From Neoroseomonas oryzicola (lineage in GTDB: Bacteria > Pseudomonadota > Alphaproteobacteria > Acetobacterales > Acetobacteraceae): a stretch of 64,000 bases of DNA. Shown piece by piece: positions 34,989 to 46,016 of the stretch. The notes under the pieces are model-generated. The model had not been told where the DNA came from. It ran no database searches and saw nothing but the letters and a program-made list of their open reading frames with translations. Position numbers and translations under genes: made by a program. How positions within the stretch are numbered: position 1 is the first letter of the stretch; each line of letters starts with the position of its first letter. The DNA lies in assembly GCF_012163135.1 (NCBI RefSeq), contig NZ_JAAVUP010000004.1, positions 248,001-312,000 on the forward strand, read 5' to 3'.

Positions 34989-35062
34989 TGGCTGGGGGAC
35001 CTGGATTCGAACCAAGGCTGCCCGGGTCAGAGCCGGGAGTTCTACCGCTAAACTATCCCCCA
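34989..35062 (-). tRNA. tRNA-Gln (anticodon CUG)
   Basis: A 74-base tRNA on the reverse strand including an encoded CCA. The acceptor stem pairs TGGGGGA with TCCCCCA; the D-arm contains AGCGGTAGA; the anticodon stem CCCGG/CCGGG encloses CTCTGAC, giving anticodon CTG; the T-loop is GGTTCGAATCC. Decodes CAG, a codon heavily used in this GC-rich genome. Several short open frames reading through this locus are artefacts. Confidence 0.95.
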
Positions 35063-35091
35063 AGCGGTCTCGGCATCGGCCGAGGGCGGGC

Positions 35092-35120
35092 GATCTACCA
35101 CCGCCACCGGCAGGTGGCAA
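35092..35120 (-). promoter_or_regulatory. Possible promoter of tRNA-Gln
   Basis: On the reverse strand TTGCCA (35115-35120) is followed after 17 bases by TAGATC (35092-35097), 29 bases before the mature tRNA end. The -35 is good; the -10 matches only partly. Prediction only. Confidence 0.3.
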
Positions 35121-35234
35121 CCACCCTCGCGCCCGTTCCGCCCCCGGTCGTGGAAACTGCTTGCCCGCGCGCCTACATCTCCGGATCATTCACCATGGAC
35201 CGGTCCCCGACCCCCGGCCGGCCCGGACCTTGAG

Positions 35235-36299
35235 ATGACCGACGCGTCCGCCCCTTTCGTCCCCGAGTCCCCGCCGGCACCGGCGGCGGTGGGTTTCGCG
35301 CGGGTGGACCATTGCGGGCCGGCCTTCGCCGCGCTCGACCTCGGGACCAACAATTGCCGGCTCCTGGTCGCGGCTCCGACGGGCGGCGGCTTCCGGGTCG
35401 TCGACTCCTTCAGCCGCATCGTCCGCCTCGGCGAGGGGCTGGCCACCACCGGCCAACTGGCCGATGCCGCCATGGACCGCGCCGCGACGGCCCTGCGCGC
35501 CTGCGCCGAGAAACTCGCCCGCCGCCCCGTCCGCCGGCTCGAGGCCGTGGCGACCGAGGCCTGCCGCCGCGCGACCAACGGCCCGGCCTTCCTCGCCCGC
35601 GTCACAGCCGAGACGGGCCTCCGGCTGCGCATCATCTCCGCGCGGGAGGAAGCGGAACTGGCGATGGAATCCTGCGCCCCGCTGCTCGAACCGCAGGACC
35701 GCCGGGCGCTGCTGTTCGACATCGGCGGCGGCAGCACCGAGATCGCCTGGATCCGCGTCCCCGCCGACGGCAGCGCGCCGGAACTGATCGGCTATGTCTC
35801 CCTGCCGCTCGGCGTCGTGACGCTGGCGGAAAGGGTCCACCAGGACTGCTTCACCGAACGCGGCTTCTGCGAGGTCGTCGCGGAGGTGGCCGATCACCTT
35901 GCCGAATTCGACCGCATCCACCGCATCGGGCAGGAGATCCGCGCCGGCGGGGTGCGGCTGATGGGCACCTCGGGCACCGTCACCACGCTTGCGGGCGTGG
36001 CCATGGCCCTGCCGCGCTACCGGCGCCCGCTGGTGGACGGCAAGACCCTGGATTGCGAGGCGGCGGACCTGGCCCTTGGGGACTTGTTCGCCCTGGGGCG
36101 GGAGGGGCTGGCCGCCCATCCCTGCGTCGGGCCGGACCGGGTGGAATTCGTCCTGCCGGGCTGCGCGGTGTATGCCGCGATCCGGCGTGTCTGGCCGACG
36201 CCGCGCCTCACGGTCGCGGATCGCGGCCTGCGGGAAGGCATGCTGACCCGCATGATGCGCGCCGAGCGCGCCGGGCCCCGTCGCCGGCCGCTGCGCTGA
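35235..36299 (+). CDS. Ppx/GppA family phosphatase
   Basis: A 354-residue member of the actin-like ASKHA fold family that hydrolyses polyphosphate or pppGpp. Phosphate motifs: [15 protein letters not shown] (about 32-46), [14 protein letters not shown] (about 158-171) and [14 protein letters not shown] (about 241-254). At this length it has only the catalytic domains, lacking the C-terminal HD-like domain of long Ppx, so exopolyphosphatase versus pppGpp phosphatase cannot be settled. Directly upstream of rlmE (ten bases), an arrangement common in alphaproteobacteria. Starts at ATG 35235. Confidence 0.92.
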   Translation: MTDASAPFVPESPPAPAAVGFARVDHCGPAFAALDLGTNNCRLLVAAPTGGGFRVVDSFSRIVRLGEGLATTGQLADAAMDRAATALRACAEKLARRPVRRLEAVATEACRRATNGPAFLARVTAETGLRLRIISAREEAELAMESCAPLLEPQDRRALLFDIGGGSTEIAWIRVPADGSAPELIGYVSLPLGVVTLAERVHQDCFTERGFCEVVAEVADHLAEFDRIHRIGQEIRAGGVRLMGTSGTVTTLAGVAMALPRYRRPLVDGKTLDCEAADLALGDLFALGREGLAAHPCVGPDRVEFVLPGCAVYAAIRRVWPTPRLTVADRGLREGMLTRMMRAERAGPRRRPLR

Positions 36300-36309
36300 A
36301 GGAGAGATC

Positions 36310-36984
36310 ATGGCGAAGCAACCGCCGGCCGCCGGGCGCGGCATGGCGACCCGCCTGCGCACCGCGACGGGCCGCAGCACCGCGAGCCAGCGCTGGCTGA
36401 CCCGCCAGCTCAACGACCCCTATGTCCGCGCCGCGAAGGAACGCGGCCTCCGCTCCCGCGCCGCCTTCAAGCTGCTCGAGATGGACGAGAAGCTGCACCT
36501 GCTGAAGCCGGGGATGCGGGTGGTCGACCTCGGCGCGGCGCCGGGCGGCTGGACTCAGGTGGCGGTGCAGGCGGTGGGGCCCAGGGGCCAGGTCGTCGGC
36601 ATCGACATCCTGCCGATGGACCCCGTGCCGGGCGCGACCGTGTTGCAGGGCGACTTCACCGAGCAGGAGGCCGAGGACCGCACCATCGCCGCCATGGGCG
36701 GCAAGGCGGATATCGTGCTGTCGGACATGGCGCCGAACACCACCGGCCACCAGGCGACTGACCACCTGCGGATCATGGGCCTCGCCGAGATCGCGCTCGA
36801 CTTCGCCTGCCGCGTGCTGGCCCCCGGCGGGGCCTTCGTCGCCAAGGTGTTCCAGGGCGGCACGGAGAAGGAGATGCTGGCGACGCTGAAGCGCGACTTC
36901 GCCGTGGTCCGCCACGTGAAGCCGCCGGCAAGCCGCAAGGACAGCGCCGAACTCTACGTCGTCGCCACCGGCTTCAGGGGCTAG
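36310..36984 (+). CDS. rlmE: 23S rRNA (uridine-2'-O)-methyltransferase RlmE
   Basis: A 224-residue FtsJ/RrmJ-type methyltransferase that modifies U2552 in the ribosomal A-loop late in 50S assembly. SAM site [15 protein letters not shown] (about 75-89). The K-D-K-E catalytic set is visible: Lys in AAFKLLEMD, Asp in [12 protein letters not shown], Lys in FVAKVFQGG and Glu in AELYVVAT. The N-terminal basic tail (residues 1-30) probably binds rRNA. Heat-shock-linked in E. coli. Its TAG overlaps the reverse-strand TAG of the next gene within the palindrome CTAG. Confidence 0.95.
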   Translation: MAKQPPAAGRGMATRLRTATGRSTASQRWLTRQLNDPYVRAAKERGLRSRAAFKLLEMDEKLHLLKPGMRVVDLGAAPGGWTQVAVQAVGPRGQVVGIDILPMDPVPGATVLQGDFTEQEAEDRTIAAMGGKADIVLSDMAPNTTGHQATDHLRIMGLAEIALDFACRVLAPGGAFVAKVFQGGTEKEMLATLKRDFAVVRHVKPPASRKDSAELYVVATGFRG

Positions 36985-37790
36985 GTCCGGCAGAGGTAGG
37001 TGACGGTGCGGATCCTGCGCTCCTTCAGGTTCGCGACCTGGTTGCGCGCCATCGCCGCGAACTCGTCGCCCAGGAATGTCTTGAAGGTCACGGCCGGCGG
37101 CGGCCGGCCCACCAGGGCTTCGAACCAGGCCTGGCTGTCCTCGGTGGAATCCTCCGTGGTCAGGATTTCGAAGCCCGCCGCGGTGAGCAGCGCCTCCATT
37201 TCCGCCGGCGTGGCGAGGTGGCTGATCGACGGCTCCCGCGCCCAGGGCACGGGGAAGTGGACCGGACCGCCTTCGCCCTGCAGGACATCATAGACGGCGA
37301 AACGGCCGCCGGGCTTCAGCACGCGCCGGGCCTCGGCGTACATGCGGTCCTTGGCGGGGATGTTCATGGCCACATGGATGGTCATCGCCGCGTCGAAGGC
37401 GGCATCGTCGAAGGGCAGGGCCGTCGCGTCGCCCTGGCGGAACGCCACCCGGTCCGCGAGGCCCACCCAGCCGCTCATCGCCGTCGCCGCGTCGCAGAAG
37501 GCCTGGGTCAGGTCGATGCCCGTCACCCGGCAGCCATGCGCCTCGGCGACCGTGCGCGCCGGCCCGCCCAGCCCGCTGCCGATGTCGAGGACATGCGAGG
37601 CGGCGTCGAGCCCCAGCGCGGCCGCGATGTCCAACGTCGCCTTGCGGCCGCGGATATGGAACTCGTCCACCGAGGCGAGGTCGGCGGCGCGCAGGCCTGC
37701 GAGATCCTTGCCGGCCTGCCGGAACTGCGCGGCGATCGCCGCGGCCAGGTCGCCATCGCCGGCGTAGTGGGTCGCCACCGCATCCGTCAT
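36981..37790 (-). CDS. Class I SAM-dependent methyltransferase
   Basis: A 269-residue methyltransferase of the UbiE/sarcosine methyltransferase-like type. SAM motif I is [16 protein letters not shown] (about 69-84), acidic end of strand 2 in [10 protein letters not shown], motif II in [14 protein letters not shown] and [13 protein letters not shown]. The substrate is unknown; quinone, sterol or glycine-type small molecules are possible. The start at 37790 follows GAGGAGA. Its stop overlaps rlmE's by three to four bases in CTAG. Divergent from cysE with 133 bases between. Confidence 0.85.
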   Translation of the reverse strand: MTDAVATHYAGDGDLAAAIAAQFRQAGKDLAGLRAADLASVDEFHIRGRKATLDIAAALGLDAASHVLDIGSGLGGPARTVAEAHGCRVTGIDLTQAFCDAATAMSGWVGLADRVAFRQGDATALPFDDAAFDAAMTIHVAMNIPAKDRMYAEARRVLKPGGRFAVYDVLQGEGGPVHFPVPWAREPSISHLATPAEMEALLTAAGFEILTTEDSTEDSQAWFEALVGRPPPAVTFKTFLGDEFAAMARNQVANLKERRIRTVTYLCRT

Positions 37791-37923
37791 CGTCGCGTCT
37801 CCTCGGGCTGGAGTATGCGAACCATCGCATGCCCGGCCCGCCCCCCGCGAGGCGGAAAACCCGCCCCTTCCATCGACGCCCCCGCGCACCGATATCCCGC
37901 GGGCCCGAGGAGGAGACGGCGCC

Positions 37924-38769
37924 ATGTCAGGATGCCCCGATGCGGTGACCCCCGAGGACCCGCCGCCCATCGAGGTCGCGACCGTCTGGTCGCAGCTCCT
38001 CGCCGCGGCGAGCCGTTCGGCGCGCGAGGAACCGATCCTCGCCCCCTTCCTGCACGCCGCGGTGCTGCGCTGGTCCTGCTTCGACCAGGGCCTGCCGGCG
38101 GTGCTGGCCCTGCGGCTCGAGGATTCCTTCGCCTCCCGCGACCGCCTGTCGGACCTGGTGGCCGAGGCGATCGCCGACGACCCTGACATCGCCGCCGCCG
38201 CGGCCGCGGACCTCATCGCCGTCGGCGCGCGCGACCCCGCCGCGGCCGGTGCGCCGCTTGTCCCGTTCCTGCACTACAAGGGCTTCCACGCGGTGCAGTG
38301 GCATCGCGTCGCGCATTGGCTCTGGGGGCAGGGGCGGCAGGCGCTCGCGTATTTCGTGCAGAGCCGCGTCGCCCAGGCGCTGGCGGTGGACATCCATCCG
38401 GCAGCCCGCTTCGGCCGCGGCGTCTTCATCGACCACGGCACCGGCGTCGTGGTCGGGGAAACCGCGGTGGTCGGCGACGATGTCTCGATCCTGCAGGGCG
38501 TGACGCTGGGCGGCACCGGCAAGGACCGCGGCGACCGCCATCCCAAGGTGCGCGACGGCGTGCTGCTCGGCGCCGGGGCCAAGGTGCTCGGCAACGTGGT
38601 GATCGGGCGCGGGGCCAAGGTCGGCGCCGGCAGCGTGGTGCTGCGGGACGTCCCGCCCTGCGCCACGGTCGCCGGGGTGCCGGCCCGGGTCGTCGGCTGG
38701 TGCGCCGAGGCGGTGCCCGCGCTCGCCATGGACCAGACCCTGCCGAACGAGGCCGCGGCGCCCGGCTGA
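37924..38769 (+). CDS. cysE: Serine O-acetyltransferase
   Basis: A 281-residue enzyme transferring acetyl from acetyl-CoA to serine, first step of cysteine synthesis. N-terminal helical domain (1-150) with PVFLHYKGFHAVQ-like FLHYKGFHAVQ (about 116-126); then left-handed hexapeptide repeats with IDHGTGVVVGETAVVGDD and GVTLGGTGKDRGDRHPKV (about 198-215), containing the catalytic Asp/His pair; the C-terminal tail is shorter and acidic. Start at 37924 behind GAGGAGACGGC. Feedback inhibition by cysteine is known for the family. Confidence 0.93.
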   Translation: MSGCPDAVTPEDPPPIEVATVWSQLLAAASRSAREEPILAPFLHAAVLRWSCFDQGLPAVLALRLEDSFASRDRLSDLVAEAIADDPDIAAAAAADLIAVGARDPAAAGAPLVPFLHYKGFHAVQWHRVAHWLWGQGRQALAYFVQSRVAQALAVDIHPAARFGRGVFIDHGTGVVVGETAVVGDDVSILQGVTLGGTGKDRGDRHPKVRDGVLLGAGAKVLGNVVIGRGAKVGAGSVVLRDVPPCATVAGVPARVVGWCAEAVPALAMDQTLPNEAAAPG

Positions 38770-38811
38770 CGCGCATCGCTGCCTGCCATGCGCGGCCCGC
38801 GCTGGACGCGC

Positions 38812-38826
38812 GCCCCGGTTCGGGGC
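38812..38826 (+). terminator. Short GC hairpin downstream of cysE
   Basis: Arms GCCCCG (38812-38817) and CGGGGC (38821-38826) around GTT, 43 bases after the cysE stop and followed by TAAGGGG. No U-tract; weak candidate. Confidence 0.3.
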
Positions 38827-38829
38827 TAA

Positions 38830-40419
<1,590 letters not shown>

Positions 40420-40515
40420 TCCGACGGTGATCCTGCTCACGGGATCGGGAGCGCGGGGCCCTTCAGGCGCCGCGCCATCTCGTCCATCCTGGCGTCCCGG
40501 GGAAGGAGTCGGTTC

Positions 40516-41193
40516 ATGCCCGCGCCGGAAGCGGTCGTCTTCGACGCCTATGGAACGCTGCTCGACGTCAATGCCGCGATGGAAGGCCACGCCGCGCGCC
40601 TTGGTGCGCGGTGGGAGGCCCTGTCGGCCGAATGGCGTGCGAAGCAGCTGGAATACACCTGGGTGCGGAGCCTCACCGGCGCGGCGCATCACGAGGATTT
40701 CTGGCTCTGCACGCGCGATGCGCTGGAATTCGTCTTCGCCCGGCACGGCATCGCCGACAAGGCGCTGGAACGCGACCTGATGGAGGCCTACCGCACCCTG
40801 CCGGCCTATCCCGAGGTGCCGGCGATGCTGGCCGCGATCCGTGCCCAGGGCATCACCACCGCCATCCTGTCCAACGGCACGCCCGGGATGCTCGCCGCCG
40901 CCGTCGAGGCCGCCGGCCTTGCGAAGCAGATCGACGAGATCCTGAGCGTCGAGGAGGTCGGCATCTTCAAGCCCGATCCGCGCGTCTATCGCCTCGCCAC
41001 CCGGCAGTTCGGCTGTCCGCCGGACGAACTCGTCTTCGTCTCGGGCAATGCCTGGGACGCGCAGGCCGCGCATGCCTTCAACATGCGCGTGGTGCGGGTG
41101 AACCGCAGCGGGGCGCCGGACGAATACGGCCTTGCCGCCGCGGGGATTCCGGTTCTGCCCGACCTCTCGCGCCTGCCCGACGTCATCGCGTGA
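40516..41193 (+). CDS. Haloacid dehalogenase, type II
   Basis: A 225-residue HAD-superfamily protein close to (S)-2-haloacid dehalogenases. Nucleophile Asp10 in VVFDAYGTLLD; the substrate arginine region LEYTWVRSLTG; the Ser/Asn motif ILSNGTPGML (about 117-126); Lys in GIFKPDPRVY; and VSGNAWDAQAA with Asn and Asp. These fit a type II dehalogenase, though many homologues act on other small acids. GTGA at its end contains the start of the RsmB-like gene. Start at 40516 behind GGGAAGGAG. Confidence 0.87.
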   Translation: MPAPEAVVFDAYGTLLDVNAAMEGHAARLGARWEALSAEWRAKQLEYTWVRSLTGAAHHEDFWLCTRDALEFVFARHGIADKALERDLMEAYRTLPAYPEVPAMLAAIRAQGITTAILSNGTPGMLAAAVEAAGLAKQIDEILSVEEVGIFKPDPRVYRLATRQFGCPPDELVFVSGNAWDAQAAHAFNMRVVRVNRSGAPDEYGLAAAGIPVLPDLSRLPDVIA

Positions 41194-42530
41194 CCCCCTC
41201 CGCCCGGATTGCCGCCGCGATCGACCTGCTCGCGGCGCTCGAGGAGCAGTGCTTCGCGCCCAACGCCCGCCGCCGCCCGGCGGATGCGGTGGCGAGCGAT
41301 TTCTTCCGTGCCCGCCGCTTCATCGGCGGCGGAGACCGGCGCGCGGTCTCGGAACTCGCCTGGGGCGTGGTGCGGCAGCGGCTGCGGCTCGACTGGCACC
41401 TGGCGCGGATCGGCATGGCGCCGACGCCGAGGCTGCTGGTGCTCGCCCAGATGGTGCTGGCCGCCGGGGCGGACGACCATGGCCGCACGCGCCAGGCGGC
41501 GGAGGCCGCCTTCGACGGGTCGCGCTACGGGCCGGCCGCGCTCGATGCCGGGGAACGGCGGGCCGCGGCGTCCCTGGCCGGGCGCCCGCTGATCGACGCG
41601 GCGATGCCGGACCATGCCCGGCTGAACCTGCCCGAATGGGTGATGCCTGCCTTCGCGGCCCGCTTCGGGGCGCGGCTGCCGCAGGAAGCCGCGGCGCTGG
41701 AGGCGGAGGCGCCGCTCGATCTGCGCGCCAACCTTCTGCGCACCACGCGGGAGGCCGCCGCCACCATGCTGGCGGGGGAGGGGCTTGCCACCGAACCGAC
41801 GCCCTTCTCGCCCTGGGGGCTGCGCCTGCCCTCCCGCCGCCCGGTCACCGGCACCAAGGCCTACAAGGATGGGCTGATCGAGGTGCAGGACGAGGGCAGC
41901 CAGTTGATCGCGCTGCTCGCCGACGCCCGGCCGGGGATGCGGGTGGCGGATTACTGCGCCGGGGCGGCGGGCAAGACGCTCGCCATGGCCGCGACCATGG
42001 GCAACCGGGGCCGCATCACCGCCTGCGACACCTCCGCCCCGCGGCTGGAAGGGGCAGCGAAGCGCCTGCGCCGCGCCGGGGTGGACAACGCCGAGCGGCA
42101 CCTGCTCGTCCCCGGCGACCGCTGGGCCAAGCGCCGTGCCGGGTCCTTCGACCGGGTGCTGGTCGATGCCCCCTGCACCGGCACCGGCACCTGGCGGCGC
42201 AACCCCGATGCGCGGCTGCGGACGCGGCCCGAGGACCTCGCCGAGCTCGTTGCGGTGCAGCATGAGATTCTCGCGACCGCATCGGAACTGGTGCGTCCCG
42301 GCGGAAGGCTGGTCTACGCTACCTGTTCACTCCTGCTGCAGGAGAACGAGGAGCAGATGGAGCGTTTCCTGGCGCGCGACCCGCGCTTCAGGCCGGTGCC
42401 GCTGGACGGGCTCTGGGCCGCGCTGATGCCGGGCGCGGCGGCGCCCTGCGCCGGGCCATGGCTCGCGCTCTCGCCCGGCGCCCAGGGGACCGACGGCTTC
42501 TTCTGCGCGGTGCTGGAGCGGGCGACGTGA
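41190..42530 (+). CDS. RsmB/NOP family class I SAM-dependent RNA methyltransferase
   Basis: A 446-residue rRNA/tRNA cytosine-5 methyltransferase. Residues 1-140 form a NusB-like RNA-binding region; the catalytic domain has SAM motif VADYCAGAAGKTLAMA (about 251-266), the Cys of motif IV in VDAPCTGTGTWRRNP (about 326-340) and the nucleophile Cys in VYATCSLLLQENE (about 372-384). RsmB (m5C967 of 16S rRNA) is the nearest named enzyme, but other NOP members are possible. Starts at GTG in the stop of the HAD gene and ends with GTGA overlapping the GNAT start. Confidence 0.9.
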   Translation: MTPSARIAAAIDLLAALEEQCFAPNARRRPADAVASDFFRARRFIGGGDRRAVSELAWGVVRQRLRLDWHLARIGMAPTPRLLVLAQMVLAAGADDHGRTRQAAEAAFDGSRYGPAALDAGERRAAASLAGRPLIDAAMPDHARLNLPEWVMPAFAARFGARLPQEAAALEAEAPLDLRANLLRTTREAAATMLAGEGLATEPTPFSPWGLRLPSRRPVTGTKAYKDGLIEVQDEGSQLIALLADARPGMRVADYCAGAAGKTLAMAATMGNRGRITACDTSAPRLEGAAKRLRRAGVDNAERHLLVPGDRWAKRRAGSFDRVLVDAPCTGTGTWRRNPDARLRTRPEDLAELVAVQHEILATASELVRPGGRLVYATCSLLLQENEEQMERFLARDPRFRPVPLDGLWAALMPGAAAPCAGPWLALSPGAQGTDGFFCAVLERAT

Positions 42531-43099
42531 TCAGTATCCGCCGCGCCCGCCCGGCCGATGCGCCGGCGATCGGGGAGATCCACGCGGCGGTGTGGCGGTC
42601 GAGCTACGCGGGCATCCTCCCCGACGCCTACCTCGCGGCGCTGTCGCCCGCACGGCTGGCGGGTTTCTATCAGCGGGCGATCCTGGACCGGCGCGAAGGG
42701 CATGCCGTCTTCGTCGCGGTGGCCGGCGGGGCGGATGCACCCGAGCGGGGCGTGGCCTCGACCGTGGTGGGCTTTGCCTCGGGGGGCCGCGCGCGTCGCG
42801 CCGGCCTTGCGGAGGGGGAGGTGGAGACGCTCTACCTCCTCGAGGATTGGCGGGAACGGGGCGCGGGGCGGCGGCTGATGCGGGCCATGGGGGCGCATCT
42901 GCGCGCCGTGGGCTGCCGGTCGGCCATGCTGTGGGTGCTGCGGGCCAATCCGACGCGCTGGTTCTACCAGCACATCGGCGGGCGGGAGGCGGCGCGGGAG
43001 ATGATCCGCGTCGGCGGCCAGCCGGTCGAGCAGGCCGCCTTCGTCTGGGACCCGATCGAGAGCCTGCTCTCGGCCACCGCCCCGGCCGGCGAGCGGTAG
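42527..43099 (+). CDS. GNAT family N-acetyltransferase
   Basis: A 190-residue acetyltransferase. The N-terminal ISIRRARPADAPAIGEIH and the acetyl-CoA loop WRERGAGRRLMRAMGAHL (about 107-124) define the family, followed by AMLWVLRANPTRWFYQHIGG, a common C-terminal half of small-molecule or protein acetyltransferases. Starts at GTG in the stop of the RsmB-like gene. Acceptor unknown. Confidence 0.88.
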   Translation: MISIRRARPADAPAIGEIHAAVWRSSYAGILPDAYLAALSPARLAGFYQRAILDRREGHAVFVAVAGGADAPERGVASTVVGFASGGRARRAGLAEGEVETLYLLEDWRERGAGRRLMRAMGAHLRAVGCRSAMLWVLRANPTRWFYQHIGGREAAREMIRVGGQPVEQAAFVWDPIESLLSATAPAGER

Positions 43100-43135
43100 T
43101 CTTGCCCGCGGCGCGGCGGTGTGCTTCACGCCGCC

Positions 43136-44716
43136 ATGGCCGACCCGATTGCTGATTCCGCCCCCCGCCACGACCGGATCCTGATCCTCGACTTCGGCAG
43201 CCAGGTGACGCAGCTCATCGCGCGCCGCCTGCGCGAGGCCGGGGTCTATTGCGAGGTCTGGCCCTTCAACAAAGCCCCCGAGGAGCGCATCCGCGCCTTC
43301 GCCCCCAAGGGCATCATCTTCTCGGGCGGGCCGGCCTCGGTCACCGAGGGGGAAAGCCCCCGCGCGCCCGACTACGCCTTCGCCTCGGGCCTGCCGATCC
43401 TCGGCATCTGCTACGGGCAGCAGACGCTGGCGCATCAGCTCGGCGGCACGGTCGAGGGCGGGCACGCCGCCGAATTCGGCCGCGCCTATGTCGACGTGAC
43501 CGGCGACTGCGCCATCACCCAGGGGGTCTGGGCCAAGGGCGCGCGCGAGCAGGTCTGGATGTCGCATGGCGACCGCATCACCGAACTGCCCCCCGGCTTC
43601 CGCGTGGTGGCGAGCAGCGAGGGCGCGCCCTTTGCGCTGATCGCCGACGACAAGCGCCACTACTACGGCACCATGTTCCACCCCGAGGTGGTGCACACGC
43701 CGCATGGCGCGGCGCTGCTGCGCAACTTCACCAACCTGGTCTGCGGCTGCCGCGGCGACTGGACCATGGGCGCCTTCCGCGCCGAGATGGTCGCGAAGAT
43801 CCGCGCCCAGGTGGGCAAGGGCCGCGTCGTCTGCGGCCTGTCCGGCGGCGTCGATTCCTCGGTCGCGGCGGTGCTGATCCATGAGGCGATCGGCGACCAG
43901 CTCACCTGCATCTATGTCGACCACGGGCTGATGCGGGCGAACGAAAGCGAGCAGGTCGTCTCGACCTTCCGCGACCGCTTCAACATCCACCTGGTCCACC
44001 GCGACGCGTCGGACCTGTTCCTCGGCCAGCTCTCCGGCGTCACCGACCCGGAGGTGAAGCGCAAGACGATCGGCCGGCTGTTCATCGAGGTGTTCGAGGA
44101 GGAGCAGAACAAGATCGGCGGCGCGGACTTCCTCGCGCAGGGCACGCTCTATCCGGACGTGATCGAGAGCGTCTCTGCAACTGGCGGGCCTTCGGTGACG
44201 ATCAAGTCGCACCACAATGTCGGTGGCCTGCCCGAAGGGATGCGCATGCAGCTGGTGGAGCCACTGCGCGACCTGTTCAAGGACGAGGTGCGCGAGCTCG
44301 GCCGCGAGCTCGGCATCCCCGAGGAGATCGTCGGCCGCCATCCCTTCCCCGGGCCGGGCCTGGCCATCCGCATTCCCGGCGACGTGACGCGCGAGAAGGC
44401 GGACCTGCTGCGCAAGGTGGACAGCATCTACCTCGAGGAGATCCGCGCCGCGGGTCTCTACGACGCGATCTGGCAGGCCTTCGCGGTGCTGCTGCCGGTG
44501 CGCACCGTGGGCGTGATGGGCGATGGCCGCACCTACGACCAGGCCTGCGCGCTGCGCGCGGTGACCTCGACCGACGGCATGACGGCCGATGTCTATCCGT
44601 TCAGCATGGAATTCCTCAGCCGCGTGGCGAACCGCATCGTCAACGAGGTGCGCGGGATTAACCGGGTGACCTACGACATCACGTCGAAGCCGCCGGGGAC
44701 GATCGAGTGGGAGTGA
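43136..44716 (+). CDS. guaA: GMP synthase (glutamine-hydrolysing)
   Basis: A 526-residue two-domain enzyme converting XMP to GMP. The class I glutamine amidotransferase domain has the catalytic Cys in [11 protein letters not shown] (about 90-100) and the His/Glu in MFHPEVVHT; the ATP-pyrophosphatase P-loop is [11 protein letters not shown] (about 237-247); the C-terminal dimerisation domain ends PPGTIEWE. Start at 43136 gives the usual N-terminus [14 protein letters not shown]. Its TGA overlaps the ATG of the M20 gene by one base. Confidence 0.97.
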   Translation: MADPIADSAPRHDRILILDFGSQVTQLIARRLREAGVYCEVWPFNKAPEERIRAFAPKGIIFSGGPASVTEGESPRAPDYAFASGLPILGICYGQQTLAHQLGGTVEGGHAAEFGRAYVDVTGDCAITQGVWAKGAREQVWMSHGDRITELPPGFRVVASSEGAPFALIADDKRHYYGTMFHPEVVHTPHGAALLRNFTNLVCGCRGDWTMGAFRAEMVAKIRAQVGKGRVVCGLSGGVDSSVAAVLIHEAIGDQLTCIYVDHGLMRANESEQVVSTFRDRFNIHLVHRDASDLFLGQLSGVTDPEVKRKTIGRLFIEVFEEEQNKIGGADFLAQGTLYPDVIESVSATGGPSVTIKSHHNVGGLPEGMRMQLVEPLRDLFKDEVRELGRELGIPEEIVGRHPFPGPGLAIRIPGDVTREKADLLRKVDSIYLEEIRAAGLYDAIWQAFAVLLPVRTVGVMGDGRTYDQACALRAVTSTDGMTADVYPFSMEFLSRVANRIVNEVRGINRVTYDITSKPPGTIEWE

Positions 44717-45978
44717 TGACGCCCGACGCGCTGAAGGCGGCGCTCTGCCGCCACATCGACGAGAGGCGCGACGACGTCATCACGCTGCTGCGGGACTTCC
44801 TGCGCATCCGCTCGGTCAACCCGCCTGGCGACACGCGCGAAGCGGCGGATTTCGTGCGCGGCATCCTCGATCGCTTCGGGCTCGAGCACCACACCGTCGC
44901 GGCGCGGGAGGAGATGCCGAACATCCTCTCCCGCTGGCATGCGCCCCATGTCGGGCGGCACCTGGTGTTGAACGGGCACATGGATGTCTTCCCGGTGTCG
45001 GATGACCGGCTCTGGGCGGCGGACATCGAGGGCGACCGGATCGTCGCGCGCGGCGCCTCGGACATGAAGACCGGGACGCTGGCGTCGATCCTGACCTATT
45101 GCCTGCTCTATCCGCATCGCAACCGGCTGTTCGGGATGCTGACGCTGACCGTGGTTTCGGACGAGCAGTCGGGCGGGCGCTACGGCACGAAGTTCCTGTT
45201 CGACAACCACGCCGAGGACATCGCCGGCGATTGCTGCCTGAACGGGGAACCGAGCGGCCTCGGCAACCTCCGCTTCATGGAGAAGGGCACGCTGCGCTTC
45301 GCGCTATCCGCGACCGGGCCGGGCGGGCATGGCGGCTATCCGCATCGCGCGAACAACCCGATCCAGCAGGTGGTGGCCGCGACGCAGGCGCTCTACGACC
45401 GCTACCACGGCCGGCTCGCGGAGATGCCCGAGGAATTCGCCGCCGTGCTGCGTTCGCCTGACAGCGTCGCCGCGGCCGATGCGATCCTGGGGCAGGGGGC
45501 GACCGACAACGCGCTGCGCATCACGGTGAATGCCGGCATCATCGAGGGCGGGCGCAAGGCGACACAGATCCCTACCGGCTGCACGGTGCATGTCGACATG
45601 CGCTTTCCGGTCGGGCCCGACCGCGACCGCGTGCGGGCGGAACTGCCGCTGCTGGCCGAGGAATTCGGCTGCACGCTGACGGTCAACGAGGACCATTCCT
45701 ATCCCGCCAGCAGCACCGATCCGTTCGGCGAGATGGCCGGCATCCTGCGCGCCAATACCCGCGCGCTGCTCGGGATGGACGCGCCGCCGGTGTGCAGCCT
45801 GGGCGGCACCGACACGCGCTACTGGCGCTGGCGCGGCATTCCCGCGGTGATCTGCGGCCCGTCCCCGCTCAGCATGGGGACGGACAACGAGCATGTGACG
45901 ATCGAGGAAGCGATCAACGTGCTCAAGCTGCAGGTGATGTGCGCGGCGGACTACCTCTCGGTGCCCGCTTCCGGCTGA
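44716..45978 (+). CDS. M20 family metallohydrolase (ArgE/DapE type)
   Basis: A 420-residue zinc hydrolase that removes an acyl or aminoacyl group. Ligands are visible: HMDVF (about 91-95) with Asp, GASDMKTG near 114-121, the general base Glu in VSDEQSGG, NGEPSGLG and the last His in TDNEHVTIEE near residue 395. A lid domain starts near GHGGYPHRANNP. The start ATG at 44716 overlaps the guaA stop (TGATG), suggesting coupling; a GTG at 44707 is an alternative. Specific substrate unknown. Confidence 0.87.
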   Translation: MTPDALKAALCRHIDERRDDVITLLRDFLRIRSVNPPGDTREAADFVRGILDRFGLEHHTVAAREEMPNILSRWHAPHVGRHLVLNGHMDVFPVSDDRLWAADIEGDRIVARGASDMKTGTLASILTYCLLYPHRNRLFGMLTLTVVSDEQSGGRYGTKFLFDNHAEDIAGDCCLNGEPSGLGNLRFMEKGTLRFALSATGPGGHGGYPHRANNPIQQVVAATQALYDRYHGRLAEMPEEFAAVLRSPDSVAAADAILGQGATDNALRITVNAGIIEGGRKATQIPTGCTVHVDMRFPVGPDRDRVRAELPLLAEEFGCTLTVNEDHSYPASSTDPFGEMAGILRANTRALLGMDAPPVCSLGGTDTRYWRWRGIPAVICGPSPLSMGTDNEHVTIEEAINVLKLQVMCAADYLSVPASG

Positions 45979-46016
45979 GACTGGTCAGGGCAGGAACATG
46001 ATGCGAACATCCGCGC

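Noticed and set aside
34978-35238. Short forward open frames through the tRNA locus
   Set aside because: They read through tRNA-Gln on the other strand and have no protein-like character.
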